Below, in pieces: positions 53,474 to 62,117 of a stretch of 64,000 nt of DNA. The position numbers were made by a program, and so were the translations under genes. How positions within the stretch are numbered: position 1 is the first letter of the stretch; each line of letters begins with the position of its first letter. Source of the stretch: Comamonas testosteroni (GTDB lineage Bacteria; Pseudomonadota; Gammaproteobacteria; Burkholderiales; Burkholderiaceae_C); NCBI RefSeq assembly GCF_003569915.1, contig NZ_KZ984462.1, forward strand, positions 1 through 64,000, given 5' to 3'. Below the pieces are notes generated by a model. That model saw only the letters and a list, made by a program, of their open reading frames with translations. It ran no database searches and had not been told where the DNA came from.

Positions 53474-53998
53474 ATGCATCTTTGATGCTTTTTTAAATAT
53501 TGATCTGATTGTGTGTCGAGTTGTCTCCTCGGCCCCCCTTGTGCTGCTTTGTGGAGCAGCGAGAGTGACGAGAATGTAAGTGCTGCACTGGACTGGTGCA
53601 TTGGGGAATTCCCTTGGGTTATGTCAAAAGAATCTGACAAAAGAACAAGGCGTTTGGCAGATGCGAATGCCTCGCTTTTGGAATTTCAAAAACGATAGCG
53701 GAATATGCTTATAAATAAAAGACATCAAGCCTTGTTGCCTGCTTGTTGAGCATTTCAGCTTGGACACGGCCAGAGAGCTGCTGCCGCGTGAAAAAACCTG
53801 GGGCGATGACATCCTCATGTCTATCTTGAGTGAATCAATGCGGTATTGCGCGGGAAAGTCGGTGGTAATCGGTGGAAGGCAATCTGGCGATCCAGACTTG
53901 CGGCATGCACGAGTCGTCCTGAAATCCGAGTTTCATTTAATTTCTGAAGGAAAAGTGCAACTCAGTCCATAACTTGCTTAGGCTGGCTGCTCACTTTT
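53474..53998. other. AT-richer stretch without a firm gene
   Basis: About 525 bases, clearly lower in GC than the flanks. A 25-codon frame at 53621-53698 (MSKESDKRTRRLADANASLL) and a 51-codon frame at 53817-53972 (MSILSESMRYCAGKSVVIGG) are the only candidates on the plus strand. Neither is recognised. The composition and lack of a clear gene suggest remnants of acquired DNA. Confidence 0.4.
53817..53972 (+). CDS. Possible small protein (51 residues)
   Basis: ATG 53817, ending HLISEGKVQLSP. The frame is open from 53760 with a TTG start. No good ribosome binding site is seen and the sequence is not recognised. It may be a gene remnant. Confidence 0.2.
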   Translation: MSILSESMRYCAGKSVVIGGRQSGDPDLRHARVVLKSEFHLISEGKVQLSP

Positions 53999-55666
53999 TT
54001 ATACTCCGTCCCGAATCCAGGCCGCAGCCTTCTCGGCCATCATCAGCGTGGGGCTGTTGGTGTTGCCGCTGGTGATCGTGGGCATGGCGCCGGCGTCCAC
54101 CACGCGCAGGCCGTGTACGCCGCGTACCTTGAAGTGGCTGTCCAGCACGGCCATGGGGTCGCTCTCGCGGCCCATCTTGGTGGTGCCCACGGGGTGGAAG
54201 ATGGTGGTGGCAATGTCGCCCGCCAGCCGGGCCAGGTCCTCATCGCTCTGGTACTGCACACCGGGCTTCCATTCCTCGGGTTGAAAGCGGGCCAGCGCGG
54301 GCTGGTTGACGATGCGGCGCGTCACACGCAGGCTGTCGGCAGCCACCTTGCGGTCTTGTTCGGTGGACAGGTAATGCGGTGCAATCACCGGGGCCTTATT
54401 GAAATCGCCACTTTGCAGCTGCACCGTGCCGCGGCTGGTGGGGTTGAGGTTGCAGACGCTGGCCGTGAAGGCCGGAAAGTGGTGCAGCGGCTCGCCAAAG
54501 GCGTCCAGCGACAGAGGCTGCACGTGATATTCGAGGTTGGCGTAGGGCTGTGCCGGGTCGCTGCGTGTGAAGGCGCCGAGCTGGGAGGGCGCCATGCTCA
54601 TGGGGCCGCTGCGCTTGAGCGCATATTCCAGCCCGATGGCGGCCTTGCCCAACAAGGTGCTGGCCATGGTGTTGAGCGTCTTGGTGCCCTGTACCTTGTA
54701 GACCGAGCGGATCTGCAGATGGTCCTGCAGATTGGCGCCCACGCCGGGCAGATCGCGCCTGACGGCAATCCCATGGCGCTGCAGCAGATCGCCCGGGCCT
54801 ATGCCCGAGAGTTGCAGCAAATGGGGGGAGTTGACCGCACCGGCGCACAGCAGCACCTCGCGCTCGGCCTGTACGGTGACCATCTCGTCGCCCGTCCAGA
54901 CCTCAGCGCCGGTGCAGCGCTGGCTGCCGTCGGGCAGGTCTTCCAGAATCAGGCGGCTGACCTGGGCCGTGGTCCACATCTCGAAATTGGGGCGGCCATA
55001 ACAGGTCGGGCGCAGAAAGGCCTTGGCGGTGTTCCAGCGCCATCCGCTTTTCTGGTTGACCTCGAAATAGCCCACGCCTTCGTTGTCACCACGGTTGAAG
55101 TCGTCAGTGGCGGGAATGCCCGCCTGTTGCGCCGCCTGAGAAAAAGCGTCGAGGATGTCCCAGCGCAGGCGCTGCTTTTCCACGCGCCACTCTCCGCTGC
55201 CGCCGGTGCTTTTGCTGCCGTGCAGGCGCTTGAACGCCTCGCTGGCGCTGCCGGCTTCGTCCAGCCGCCAATGGTCTTCGTGCTGACGAAATGCGGGCAG
55301 CACCTGATCCCAGCGCCAGGCGTCGTCGCCGGTCAGGCTGGCCCATTGTTCATAGTCACGGGCCTGACCACGCATATAGATCATGCCGTTGATGCTGGAA
55401 CACCCACCCAGCGTCTTGCCGCGCGGGTAGCGCAGGCTGCGGCCATTGAGACCGGGGTCGGACTCGGTCTGATAGAGCCAGTCCGTGCGCGGGTTGCCGA
55501 TGCAGTAGAGGTAGCCGACGGGGATGTGAATCCAGTGGTAGTCGTCTTTTCGTCCGGCTTCGATCAGCAGCACCCGGTGGTTTTTGTTGCGGGTGAGGCG
55601 GTTGCACAGCAGAGAGCCTGCAGTGCCGCCGCCAATGACGATGTAGTCAAACAGGGTGTCGCTCAT
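53999..55666 (-). CDS. GMC-family FAD oxidoreductase (choline dehydrogenase-like)
   Basis: The product is 555 residues. The FAD motif is DYIVIGGGTAGSLLCNRLTR; RGKTLGGCSSINGMIYMRGQ is the GMC signature 1, LCAGAVNSPHLLQLSGIGP signature 2, and HPVGTTKMG with GNTNSPTLMMAEKAA close the C terminus with the catalytic His. It oxidises an alcohol to an aldehyde and passes electrons to an acceptor; the substrate is unknown. ATG 55666 is chosen since the Rossmann strand follows immediately. Confidence 0.93.
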   Translation of the reverse strand: MSDTLFDYIVIGGGTAGSLLCNRLTRNKNHRVLLIEAGRKDDYHWIHIPVGYLYCIGNPRTDWLYQTESDPGLNGRSLRYPRGKTLGGCSSINGMIYMRGQARDYEQWASLTGDDAWRWDQVLPAFRQHEDHWRLDEAGSASEAFKRLHGSKSTGGSGEWRVEKQRLRWDILDAFSQAAQQAGIPATDDFNRGDNEGVGYFEVNQKSGWRWNTAKAFLRPTCYGRPNFEMWTTAQVSRLILEDLPDGSQRCTGAEVWTGDEMVTVQAEREVLLCAGAVNSPHLLQLSGIGPGDLLQRHGIAVRRDLPGVGANLQDHLQIRSVYKVQGTKTLNTMASTLLGKAAIGLEYALKRSGPMSMAPSQLGAFTRSDPAQPYANLEYHVQPLSLDAFGEPLHHFPAFTASVCNLNPTSRGTVQLQSGDFNKAPVIAPHYLSTEQDRKVAADSLRVTRRIVNQPALARFQPEEWKPGVQYQSDEDLARLAGDIATTIFHPVGTTKMGRESDPMAVLDSHFKVRGVHGLRVVDAGAMPTITSGNTNSPTLMMAEKAAAWIRDGV

Positions 55667-55940
55667 GGGCAGATGAAAAACCGGATACTGGTTTGCAGGC
55701 AGGCCAAACCTTGGGGATTCAGGGAACAAACGGCTTTTTCATTAAGAGCGATGACATCTGACATGTCGATAGGGAAATCGCGCTGACACTCCTGTTTTTG
55801 GAGCGGTTGGTGCTTGACAGTTGCTGGGTTGGGGCATTTTTTGATAAAAATTGCAATCCATGCAAAATCAGCGCTTGCACGATGCGACGGTACGGTCCTA
55901 CAAGTCGCATGTGATGCTGCTTTGCGCGATATGGTACGCT

Positions 55941-57113
55941 ATGTGCCGCAAGCCCGCTGCCCGTTCATGTCCAAGAAAGCCTTCATTGTCTAGCTCTGAA
56001 CAATTACCTCAATGTCTGCTGCAGACCCGCGACAGCCGGCCATGGGCTGTGCCCGAGGGCCGCTGGAGTGCAGCCGAGCTGGGCGATCGGCACATCTGGC
56101 GCAGGCTGGCTCCGCAAATCAAGGCTGTCCCCGATGGCGCCGCCTGGGATTTGCAGCAATTGGTCTGGCTCGACCATGTGGGCGCCCAACTGCTGTGGGA
56201 GCAGTGGGGCAAGCGCTGGCCGCAGCAGTTGCAGACCACAAAGAATCAGCGCGCCATGCTGGAGCGGGTGGCCCGGTTCAGCGATGTTCCCGCGCCGAAG
56301 GCCGAGCCTCGCGGCCTGATGGTGCAGGTCAACCAGCTTGGCCAATCCGTGATTAATGCGCGCAGCCATATCCTTGGCCTGGTCGCCTTGATCGGGCAAT
56401 TGCTGATCGATTGCATTCGGCTGCTTCGCAACCCCTCCCGCGGCCCCTGGCGAGATATCTCCGGCCACCTCTATGCAACAGGCGCCACGGCACTGCCCAT
56501 CACGGCGCTGGTGGGTTTTCTGATCGGCATTGTGCTGGCCTATCTGATGGCGCTGCAGCTGCGCCAGTTTGGAGCCGAGTCCTTCATCGTCAATATTCTG
56601 GGCATCTCGCTGATCCGCGAACTGGGCCCGCTGCTGGCCGCCATTTTGGTGGCCGGGCGCAGCGGCTCGGCCATCACGGCGCAGATTGGCGTGATGCGGG
56701 TGACGGAGGAGCTCGACGCCATGCAGGTCATGGGCATCTCCAAAGGCTATCGCCTGGTCATGCCACGCGCGCTGGCGCTGGCGATCTCCATGCCGCTGGT
56801 GTCGCTGTGGACCATTCTGGCCGCGCTTGCTGGCGGCATGGTGGCTGCCGACATGACCATGGGTATCACGCCCTCCTACTTCTTTCAGTCTCTGCCGGCT
56901 GCCGTGAAAATCGGCAATCTGGGACTGGCCATGGGCAAATCTGTGGTGTTTGGCGTGCTGATCGCGCTGATCGGCTGTCACTGGGGCCTGAAGGTGGAGC
57001 CCAATACCCAGAGCCTGGGCCGCGGCACGACGGCCTCGGTGGTGTCTTCCATCACCATGGTCATCATTGTGGATGCGATCTTTGCCATTCTTTTCCGTAA
57101 TGTGGGCTTCTAG
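55941..57113 (+). CDS. MlaE/YrbE-family lipid ABC transporter permease with N-terminal STAS-like domain
   Basis: The product is about 390 residues. Residues 30-130 form a soluble STAS/MlaB-like domain (AAWDLQQLVWLDHVGAQLLW). The C-terminal MlaE domain has GALPITALVGFLIGIVLAYL (seen as TALPITALVGFLIG), FGAESFIVNILGISLIRELG and IVAGRSGSAITAQIGVMRVT-like AGRSGSAITAQIG. It is the membrane part of an MCE lipid transporter. The start is uncertain: ATG 55941 or TTG 55986, which has AAGAAAG upstream. It begins the operon mlaE-mlaF-mlaD-lipoprotein. Confidence 0.9.
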   Translation: MCRKPAARSCPRKPSLSSSEQLPQCLLQTRDSRPWAVPEGRWSAAELGDRHIWRRLAPQIKAVPDGAAWDLQQLVWLDHVGAQLLWEQWGKRWPQQLQTTKNQRAMLERVARFSDVPAPKAEPRGLMVQVNQLGQSVINARSHILGLVALIGQLLIDCIRLLRNPSRGPWRDISGHLYATGATALPITALVGFLIGIVLAYLMALQLRQFGAESFIVNILGISLIRELGPLLAAILVAGRSGSAITAQIGVMRVTEELDAMQVMGISKGYRLVMPRALALAISMPLVSLWTILAALAGGMVAADMTMGITPSYFFQSLPAAVKIGNLGLAMGKSVVFGVLIALIGCHWGLKVEPNTQSLGRGTTASVVSSITMVIIVDAIFAILFRNVGF

Positions 57114-57114
57114 C

Positions 57115-57243
57115 ATGGTGCACCCCTTGAATCGCTTCGCGCCTTTCCCCTTCCGGGGAGCGACGGCCTTTGCTGCGGGGCGGCCCTTGCTGGCCGTCTC
57201 TGGCTGGGGCCGAGTGCGTTTTAAAGAGCGGGGGCTGTGCTGA
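57115..57243 (+). other. Repeat-borne small open frame bridging the MlaE- and MlaF-type genes
   Basis: ATG 57115 follows the permease stop (57111-57113) by one base. The 42-codon frame starts MVHPLNRFAPFPFRGATAF, crosses the repeat and ends with TGA at 57241-57243, whose last base is the first base of the ATPase ATG (TGATG). It shares its start pattern with the frames at 45691 (minus) and 50473. Probably a coupling device rather than a peptide gene. Confidence 0.5.
57121..57202 (+). repeat. Dispersed post-stop repeat, family B
   Basis: Starts CACCCCTTGAATCGCTTCGC and includes CCCCTTCCGGGGAGCGACGG and GCTGCGGGGCGGCCCTTGCT. It starts 7 bases after the permease stop and points along the operon. 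The central hairpin is shorter than in the other copies. Confidence 0.8.
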
Positions 57244-58103
57244 TGGCTGCCAATATTCAAAACCGCCGTATTGCCGGGGCCGTGGGGGGCTATGAACCGC
57301 CGCAGGATCGCAGCCCATTGGTGCAGGCCATAGATTTGTGGACCGAGTTCGGCTCTGGGGAAGGGCGCTTCGCCGTGCACCAGGACCTGAACCTCGACGT
57401 CTACCCGGGCGAGATGCTCACGCTGGTCGGTGGCTCGGGCACGGGCAAGACGGTGCTGCTGCGCCAGATTCTGGGCCTGCTCACCCCTTCACGCGGTACC
57501 GTCACCATTGATGGGCGGCCTTCGCGCGAGGTGCTCAACGGCGATCTGGCGGCCAGCCATGTGGGCATGTTGTTTCAACAGGGGGCACTGTATTCGGCCT
57601 TCAACGTGCTGGACAACATTGCGTTTGCGCTGCGTGAGCAGGGCACCTTGCCCGATTCCGTGGTGCGGGACGCGGCCATGGTCAAGCTGCAGATGGTGGG
57701 ACTCAAGCCCGAGCATGCGACGCGCATGCCGTCGGACCTGTCGGGCGGCATGATCAAGCGCGTGGCGCTGGCGCGCTCGCTGATGATGGACCCGCCGCTG
57801 CTGCTGCTGGATGAACCCACTGCAGGTCTCGATCCCAATGGCTCGGACGAGTTCTGCGAGTTGCTGCGTGACATCCACGATGAGCTGGGCCTGACCGTGA
57901 TCATGATCACCCACGACCTGGACACGCTGTTTGCGCTGTCCACCCGCGTCGCCGTGCTGGCGGAAAAGCAGGTGCTCTTTACCGGTGCGCCGCGCGATGT
58001 GGCCGAGGTCAAGCATCCGTTTATCGAACATTTCTTCCAGGGAGAGCGTGGCCGCCGAGCCATGGCCCCGGTGCAAGGCGGCGTGGCCGCAGAGGAAAGC
58101 TGA
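57243..58103 (+). CDS. MlaF-type ATP-binding protein of an MCE lipid transporter
   Basis: The product is 286 residues. Walker A is VGGSGTGKTVLLRQI, signature LSGGMIKRVALARSL and Walker B LLLLDEPTAGLDPNGSDEF. SGGM with K-R-V-A-L-A-R and the family tail (HPFIEHFFQGERG) place it with MlaF. It powers lipid movement between membranes. The ATG 57243 overlaps the preceding small frame stop; GTG 57237 is an alternative. Its stop overlaps the MCE gene start (TGATG). Confidence 0.93.
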   Translation: MAANIQNRRIAGAVGGYEPPQDRSPLVQAIDLWTEFGSGEGRFAVHQDLNLDVYPGEMLTLVGGSGTGKTVLLRQILGLLTPSRGTVTIDGRPSREVLNGDLAASHVGMLFQQGALYSAFNVLDNIAFALREQGTLPDSVVRDAAMVKLQMVGLKPEHATRMPSDLSGGMIKRVALARSLMMDPPLLLLDEPTAGLDPNGSDEFCELLRDIHDELGLTVIMITHDLDTLFALSTRVAVLAEKQVLFTGAPRDVAEVKHPFIEHFFQGERGRRAMAPVQGGVAAEES

Positions 58104-59056
58104 TGGAAAACAAGTCCCATGCCTTGGCGGCTGGCATTTTCGTGCTGGTCGTCGCTGCCCTTCTGGCCGGGCTGGCCGTCTGGCTGACGCGTGACAACCG
58201 GCAGTACCAGCTTTATGAACTCTCCACCAAGGACGGGGTCAGCGGCTTGCAGCCCCAGGCGACGGTGCGCTACAAGGGGGTGCCCGTAGGCAAGGTGGTG
58301 CGTATCAGCTTTGACCCTCAGATTCCCGGCAATGTGCTGATTCGCATTGCTGTGGGCGAGGACACGCCGGTCACGCCAGCCACCTATGCCCAGCTCGGCT
58401 ATCAGGGTGTGACGGGGCTGGCGCATATCCAGCTCGATGACGACAACAAGCTGCAGGACCCGCTCAAGCCCGGCCCCAGCGGACTGCCGCGTCTGACGAT
58501 GAAGTCCTCGCCGCTGAACATGCTGGCCGACCAGGGCCCCGTGCTGCTGGAGCGGGTTGACGAAATTTCACGCCGTCTGAACAACATGCTGGGCGAAGGT
58601 AACCAGCAGCGCGTGAGCGAAGTACTGGACAACATCGCTGCCGCTGCGGGTGGGGTCAAAGAATTGACGACGACCCTCAACAAGGCCGCGGCAGGCCTGC
58701 CGCAGATCACGGCCGATGCTCACCAGACTTTGCAGTCCCTGAATCGGGCGGGCAATGCCGCCGCCGTGATGGCGACCGACCTGCAGCAGACCGTGCGCAA
58801 GGTCAATGCACCGGATGGCCCGCTGCAGCAGATTGCGGACGGCACGCAGTCGCTGACCCAGGCCGCCGATGCGCTGGGCCGTACCACCTTGCCGCGCGTC
58901 AACCGCGCGGCGGAAGACTTTTCGCGCGCCTCGCGCAGCCTGACCAATATGGCCAGCCGCATCGGCGACAACCCGCAGTCCGTGCTGTATGGCGCGGGCG
59001 TGGGCCAGCCTGGCCCAGGCGAGCCTGGGTTCGCGGCTCCTGCTGCGGCGCGCTAA
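58103..59056 (+). CDS. MCE-domain (MlaD-type) periplasmic lipid-binding protein
   Basis: The product is 317 residues. One helix at about 8-28 anchors it in the inner membrane. The MCE domain (about 40-120) has YELSTKDGVSGLQPQATVRY with the KGVPVGKVVRISFDP segment. A long helical C-terminal region with LNRAGNAAAVMATDLQQTVR follows, ending in a Gly/Pro-rich tail. It is larger than E. coli MlaD, closer to PqiB/Mce-like single-domain proteins. It forms a hexameric ring in the family and takes lipids from or to the permease. Confidence 0.92.
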   Translation: MENKSHALAAGIFVLVVAALLAGLAVWLTRDNRQYQLYELSTKDGVSGLQPQATVRYKGVPVGKVVRISFDPQIPGNVLIRIAVGEDTPVTPATYAQLGYQGVTGLAHIQLDDDNKLQDPLKPGPSGLPRLTMKSSPLNMLADQGPVLLERVDEISRRLNNMLGEGNQQRVSEVLDNIAAAAGGVKELTTTLNKAAAGLPQITADAHQTLQSLNRAGNAAAVMATDLQQTVRKVNAPDGPLQQIADGTQSLTQAADALGRTTLPRVNRAAEDFSRASRSLTNMASRIGDNPQSVLYGAGVGQPGPGEPGFAAPAAAR

Positions 59057-59098
59057 ATGCCCGGCACCCAAAGCACAGTGAAGAATTCAGGAATCGCC

Positions 59099-59776
59099 AT
59101 GGCAACACACCACTCCTCTTCGTCCGGCCTGCTGCGCGCCGTCACCTTGTCTGCAACCGCGCTGGTGCTGGCAGCCTGCTCGGCCCTGCCTACACCGCCA
59201 GTGCAGCCCGCCCGTTATGACCTGGGTCTGACGGATACCAGCGTGCCCCAGGCCACGGCCGCCGCGCCCAGCGTCGCTGCGCCACCACTGGTGCTGGCTG
59301 AAGTGCAGACCCCGGCTGGCGGCGACAACTCCACCGCCATGCATTACCGCCTGAACTATGCGGGCAACCAGGAGCTGCGCGCCTACCAGCACGCCCGCTG
59401 GAGCCAGCCCCCCGCGCAGATGCTGGAGCAGCGCCTGCGCACACGCCTGGCGCTGGAGCGTCCGGTGCTGTCGGAGCGAGACAATCTGAGTGCCAACCCG
59501 AGCGACACGCGCCCGCTGGGCCTGCTGCGTCTGGAGCTGGTGGAGTTCAGCCAGGTCTTCGACAGTGCCAGCAGCAGCCAGGCCGTGGTGCGTGTGCGCG
59601 CCAGCCTGATTGGGCAGGACCGTCGTGGTGGCAATGTGCTGCTGGGCCAGCAACTGCTGAGCGCACAGACTCCCGCCACCACGAACGACGCGGCCGGTGG
59701 CGCGCGTGCCATGGCCGCCAGCGTGAATGATCTGACCCTGCAACTCAGCAACTGGCTGCAGCGCCAAGGCCGCTGA
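59099..59776 (+). CDS. ABC-type transport auxiliary lipoprotein (PqiC-like)
   Basis: The product is 225 residues with lipobox LVLAAC (Cys near 29). The mature part starts ALPTPPVQPARYDLGL and has the LRAYQHARWSQPPAQMLEQR block typical of the ABC_trans_aux/PqiC domain. It is an outer membrane lipoprotein that likely completes the MCE pathway in place of MlaA. AGGA before ATG 59099 sets the start. A terminator follows. Confidence 0.9.
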   Translation: MATHHSSSSGLLRAVTLSATALVLAACSALPTPPVQPARYDLGLTDTSVPQATAAAPSVAAPPLVLAEVQTPAGGDNSTAMHYRLNYAGNQELRAYQHARWSQPPAQMLEQRLRTRLALERPVLSERDNLSANPSDTRPLGLLRLELVEFSQVFDSASSSQAVVRVRASLIGQDRRGGNVLLGQQLLSAQTPATTNDAAGGARAMAASVNDLTLQLSNWLQRQGR

Positions 59777-59799
59777 AGCCACTGCCTCCTTCCACTCCA

Positions 59800-59824
59800 A
59801 GCCCTGCGATGCAGGGCTTTTTTG
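59800..59824 (+). terminator. Intrinsic terminator after the MCE operon
   Basis: AGCCCTGC-GAT-GCAGGGCTTTTTT, a 7-8 base stem with a T-run, 25 bases after the lipoprotein stop. Confidence 0.88.
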
Positions 59825-59941
59825 ATCTGAGTCGCCTCTGGCCTGGTGCAGGAGCCCGTCTTTCCTGATGTGGGTCAATAGCGGTGGAGCGTGAACTTTC
59901 TAAGCTGCAAGCTCCGCAACACGCAATGCAAAGGAATCGCT

Positions 59942-60439
59942 ATGGCCAGCCTGGAATGGACACCGGCTCTGGTACTGGATCTACCCGCCATGGACAGGGT
60001 GCATGAGGAATTCGTCACCCTGCTGGGCAGGGTGGAGGCCGCCTCCGACACCCATCTGCGTGCGCTGTGGGACGAGTTGATCGAACACACCCAGCTGCAC
60101 TTCGATCAGGAAGACCGCTGGATGCAGACCACGGGCTTTGCGACCGGCAACTGCCATAGCCAGCAGCACAAGGTGGTGCTGGCCGTCATGCGCGAAGGTG
60201 CCAGCAAGGCGGCGCAGGGCGACCTGAGTTCGATTCGCCACATGGCTGCGGAACTTGGCCCCTGGTTCAGCCACCATGCGCAGAATATGGATGCCGCCCT
60301 GGCCCTGCACATGCGCCGTGCGGGCCTGGACCCTGTGACCGGCCAGGTCCTGAGTCCCGAAGCCCTGCCTGCCGAGCTGATTACCGGTTGTGGTGGCGCT
60401 TGCAGCACTGCAGAGCGCCAGGAAGAAGCCACAGCTTAA
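59942..60439 (+). CDS. Hemerythrin-domain protein
   Basis: The product is 165 residues. The di-iron ligands are in order: His in MDRVHEEF, His...Glu in HTQLHFDQED, His in CHSQQHK, and His...Asp in WFSHHAQNMD. A C-terminal tail of about 35 residues has two Cys (GCGGACS). Bacterial single-domain hemerythrins bind oxygen or sense it. AAAGGA before ATG 59942 sets the start. Confidence 0.92.
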   Translation: MASLEWTPALVLDLPAMDRVHEEFVTLLGRVEAASDTHLRALWDELIEHTQLHFDQEDRWMQTTGFATGNCHSQQHKVVLAVMREGASKAAQGDLSSIRHMAAELGPWFSHHAQNMDAALALHMRRAGLDPVTGQVLSPEALPAELITGCGGACSTAERQEEATA

Positions 60440-60455
60440 AACTGGCACGCCCTAG

Positions 60456-60537
60456 GTCAGAGACAGCAAGCAAGGGCCGCCCCGCAGCGAGGCTGTCGTC
60501 CCCCTCTCAGGGGGAAGGCGCGCAGCGCCTCAGGGGG
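60456..60537 (-). repeat. Dispersed post-stop repeat, family B
   Basis: Read on the minus strand it starts CCCCCTGAGGCGCTGCGCGC directly after the marC stop (60538-60540) and includes CCCTGAGAGGGGGACGACAG. It points along marC. A frame stop appears early, and no ATG precedes it. Confidence 0.82.
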
Positions 60538-61185
60538 TTACGGATATATCGCTGGCGAAGCCAGAATGGGGAAGATCTTGATCAGCCCGCCAGCCATTAC
60601 CTCGATGGCCAGCGCGGCCAGAATCAGGCCCATCAGCCGGGTCATCACGTTGATGCCGGTCTTGCCCAGCGCGCGGGCAATCGGGTCGGCTAGCGAAAAG
60701 CACAGCACCACGGCCAGCGCCACGACCACGCCATAGCCCACCAGTGCGATGTGCTGCCAGATATTGCGCGCCTGATCGGCATAGATCACCACGGTGGACA
60801 TGGCGGCTGGCCCGGTCAGCAGCGGAATGGCCAGCGGCACCACCGCGATGCTGTTGCCCTCGGCGGCTTTTTCCGCCGCTGCTTCCAGCGTGGGACTGTG
60901 CGGGCGGTCTTCCGCTGGGCGCGAGTTGAGCATGTTCATCGCGCTGATCAGCAGCAGCAGGCCGCCGCCGACCTGAAAGCTCTGCAGCGAGATATTGAAG
61001 AACTGCAGAATCTGCAGGCCCAGCAGCGCACACACGGCGATCACGCAAAACGCGGCAAAAGCGGCGGTGTGAATGGTCTGCTTGCGCTGCTGCGGGCTGA
61101 AGCCCTCGGTGTAGTGGATGAAAAACGGAATGATGGCCAGCGGGTTGATGATGGCCACCAGAGTGATGAGCGGCTTCAAGTCCAT
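60538..61185 (-). CDS. MarC-family integral membrane protein
   Basis: The product is 215 residues with six helices. The start LKPLITLVAIINPLAIIPFF and the VPLAIPLLTGPAAMSTVVIY block are conserved in MarC/YhgN. The family has no settled function. Its ATG overlaps the SDR gene stop by one base, so both are cotranscribed leftward. Its stop is flush with a family B repeat. Confidence 0.9.
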   Translation of the reverse strand: MDLKPLITLVAIINPLAIIPFFIHYTEGFSPQQRKQTIHTAAFAAFCVIAVCALLGLQILQFFNISLQSFQVGGGLLLLISAMNMLNSRPAEDRPHSPTLEAAAEKAAEGNSIAVVPLAIPLLTGPAAMSTVVIYADQARNIWQHIALVGYGVVVALAVVLCFSLADPIARALGKTGINVMTRLMGLILAALAIEVMAGGLIKIFPILASPAIYP

Positions 61186-61937
61186 TACAGATTGCCTCCG
61201 GAGATTTCAATCAGGCTGCCGGTGGTGTAGCGCGAGCCGTCGCTCATCAGCCAGACGATGGCATCGGCCACCTCTTCGGCGGTGCCGCCGCGCTGCATGG
61301 GCACATTCGGGGCCAGGCGCTGCACGCGGTCGGGCTGGCCGCCGCTGGCGTGGATATCGGTTTCGATCAGGCCCGGGCGCACGGCGTTCACGCGTATGCC
61401 TTCTGCCGCCACCTCCTTGGCCAGCCCCAGCGTCATCACATCAACCGCGCCTTTGGAGGCCGCGTAGTCCACATACTGGCGTGGTGCACCCAGGCGCGCG
61501 GCGATGCTCGATACGTTGACGATGGCACCTCCATGCCCGCCGCGTGCGGTGCTCATGCGCAGCACGGCCTCGCGGGCGCAGACAAAGGCGGCAATGGTGT
61601 TGATGCGGAACATACGCTCCAGCCGCTGCATGCTGAACTCGGCCAGCGTCTGGGCCGTGTCGACCACACCGGCATTGTTGACCAGTGCATCCAGCCGTCC
61701 GAACTGCTGGTCCAGCGCCGCATAGAGCTTCAGTATCTGGGCCTCTTCGGCCATATCGGCCTGCACGGCCAGGGCTTGGGCGCCCAGTTGCTGGCACTGA
61801 TTGACCACGGCATCGGCGGCTGCGCGCTGGTGCTGGTAGCTGATGAGCACATTCCAGCCCTTGCGGGCGGCAAGTACAGCAGTGGCCGCGCCAATGCCGC
61901 GACTGCCTCCGGTAATGAGTACGACTTTGCGATCCAT
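61185..61937 (-). CDS. Short-chain dehydrogenase/reductase
   Basis: The product is 250 residues. The cofactor motif is ITGGSRGIGAATAVLAARKG, then LVNNAGVVDTAQ, VNVSSIAARLGAP with the catalytic Ser, and QYVDYAASKGAVDVM with Tyr and Lys. GSRGIG with an Arg after Ser suggests preference for NADPH. The substrate is unknown. It is the first gene of a pair with marC. Confidence 0.93.
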   Translation of the reverse strand: MDRKVVLITGGSRGIGAATAVLAARKGWNVLISYQHQRAAADAVVNQCQQLGAQALAVQADMAEEAQILKLYAALDQQFGRLDALVNNAGVVDTAQTLAEFSMQRLERMFRINTIAAFVCAREAVLRMSTARGGHGGAIVNVSSIAARLGAPRQYVDYAASKGAVDVMTLGLAKEVAAEGIRVNAVRPGLIETDIHASGGQPDRVQRLAPNVPMQRGGTAEEVADAIVWLMSDGSRYTTGSLIEISGGNL

Positions 61938-62117
61938 GCTGATTTCGGTTTCAGTGAAGCTGAGGGGGCTTCATCGAATGGTGGTGGGCTTGTGAAAAAA
62001 TGGTTGGATGCCGGTGCTTTGCAGCCATTACAGCATTTGCCCCTCGATTTGAGGTGAAACTGGCTGCAAGTCAGCAACCCGCGTACGACTTGTGCAACAG
62101 AAATAGGAGCTAGACAA

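Noticed and set aside
54113-55786. Long plus-strand frame opposite the GMC oxidoreductase
   Set aside because: Antisense shadow; the minus-strand gene has complete GMC motifs, the plus frame has none.
56004-57380. Minus-strand frame opposite the MlaE-type permease
   Set aside because: Antisense shadow; Gln/His-rich translation without family features.
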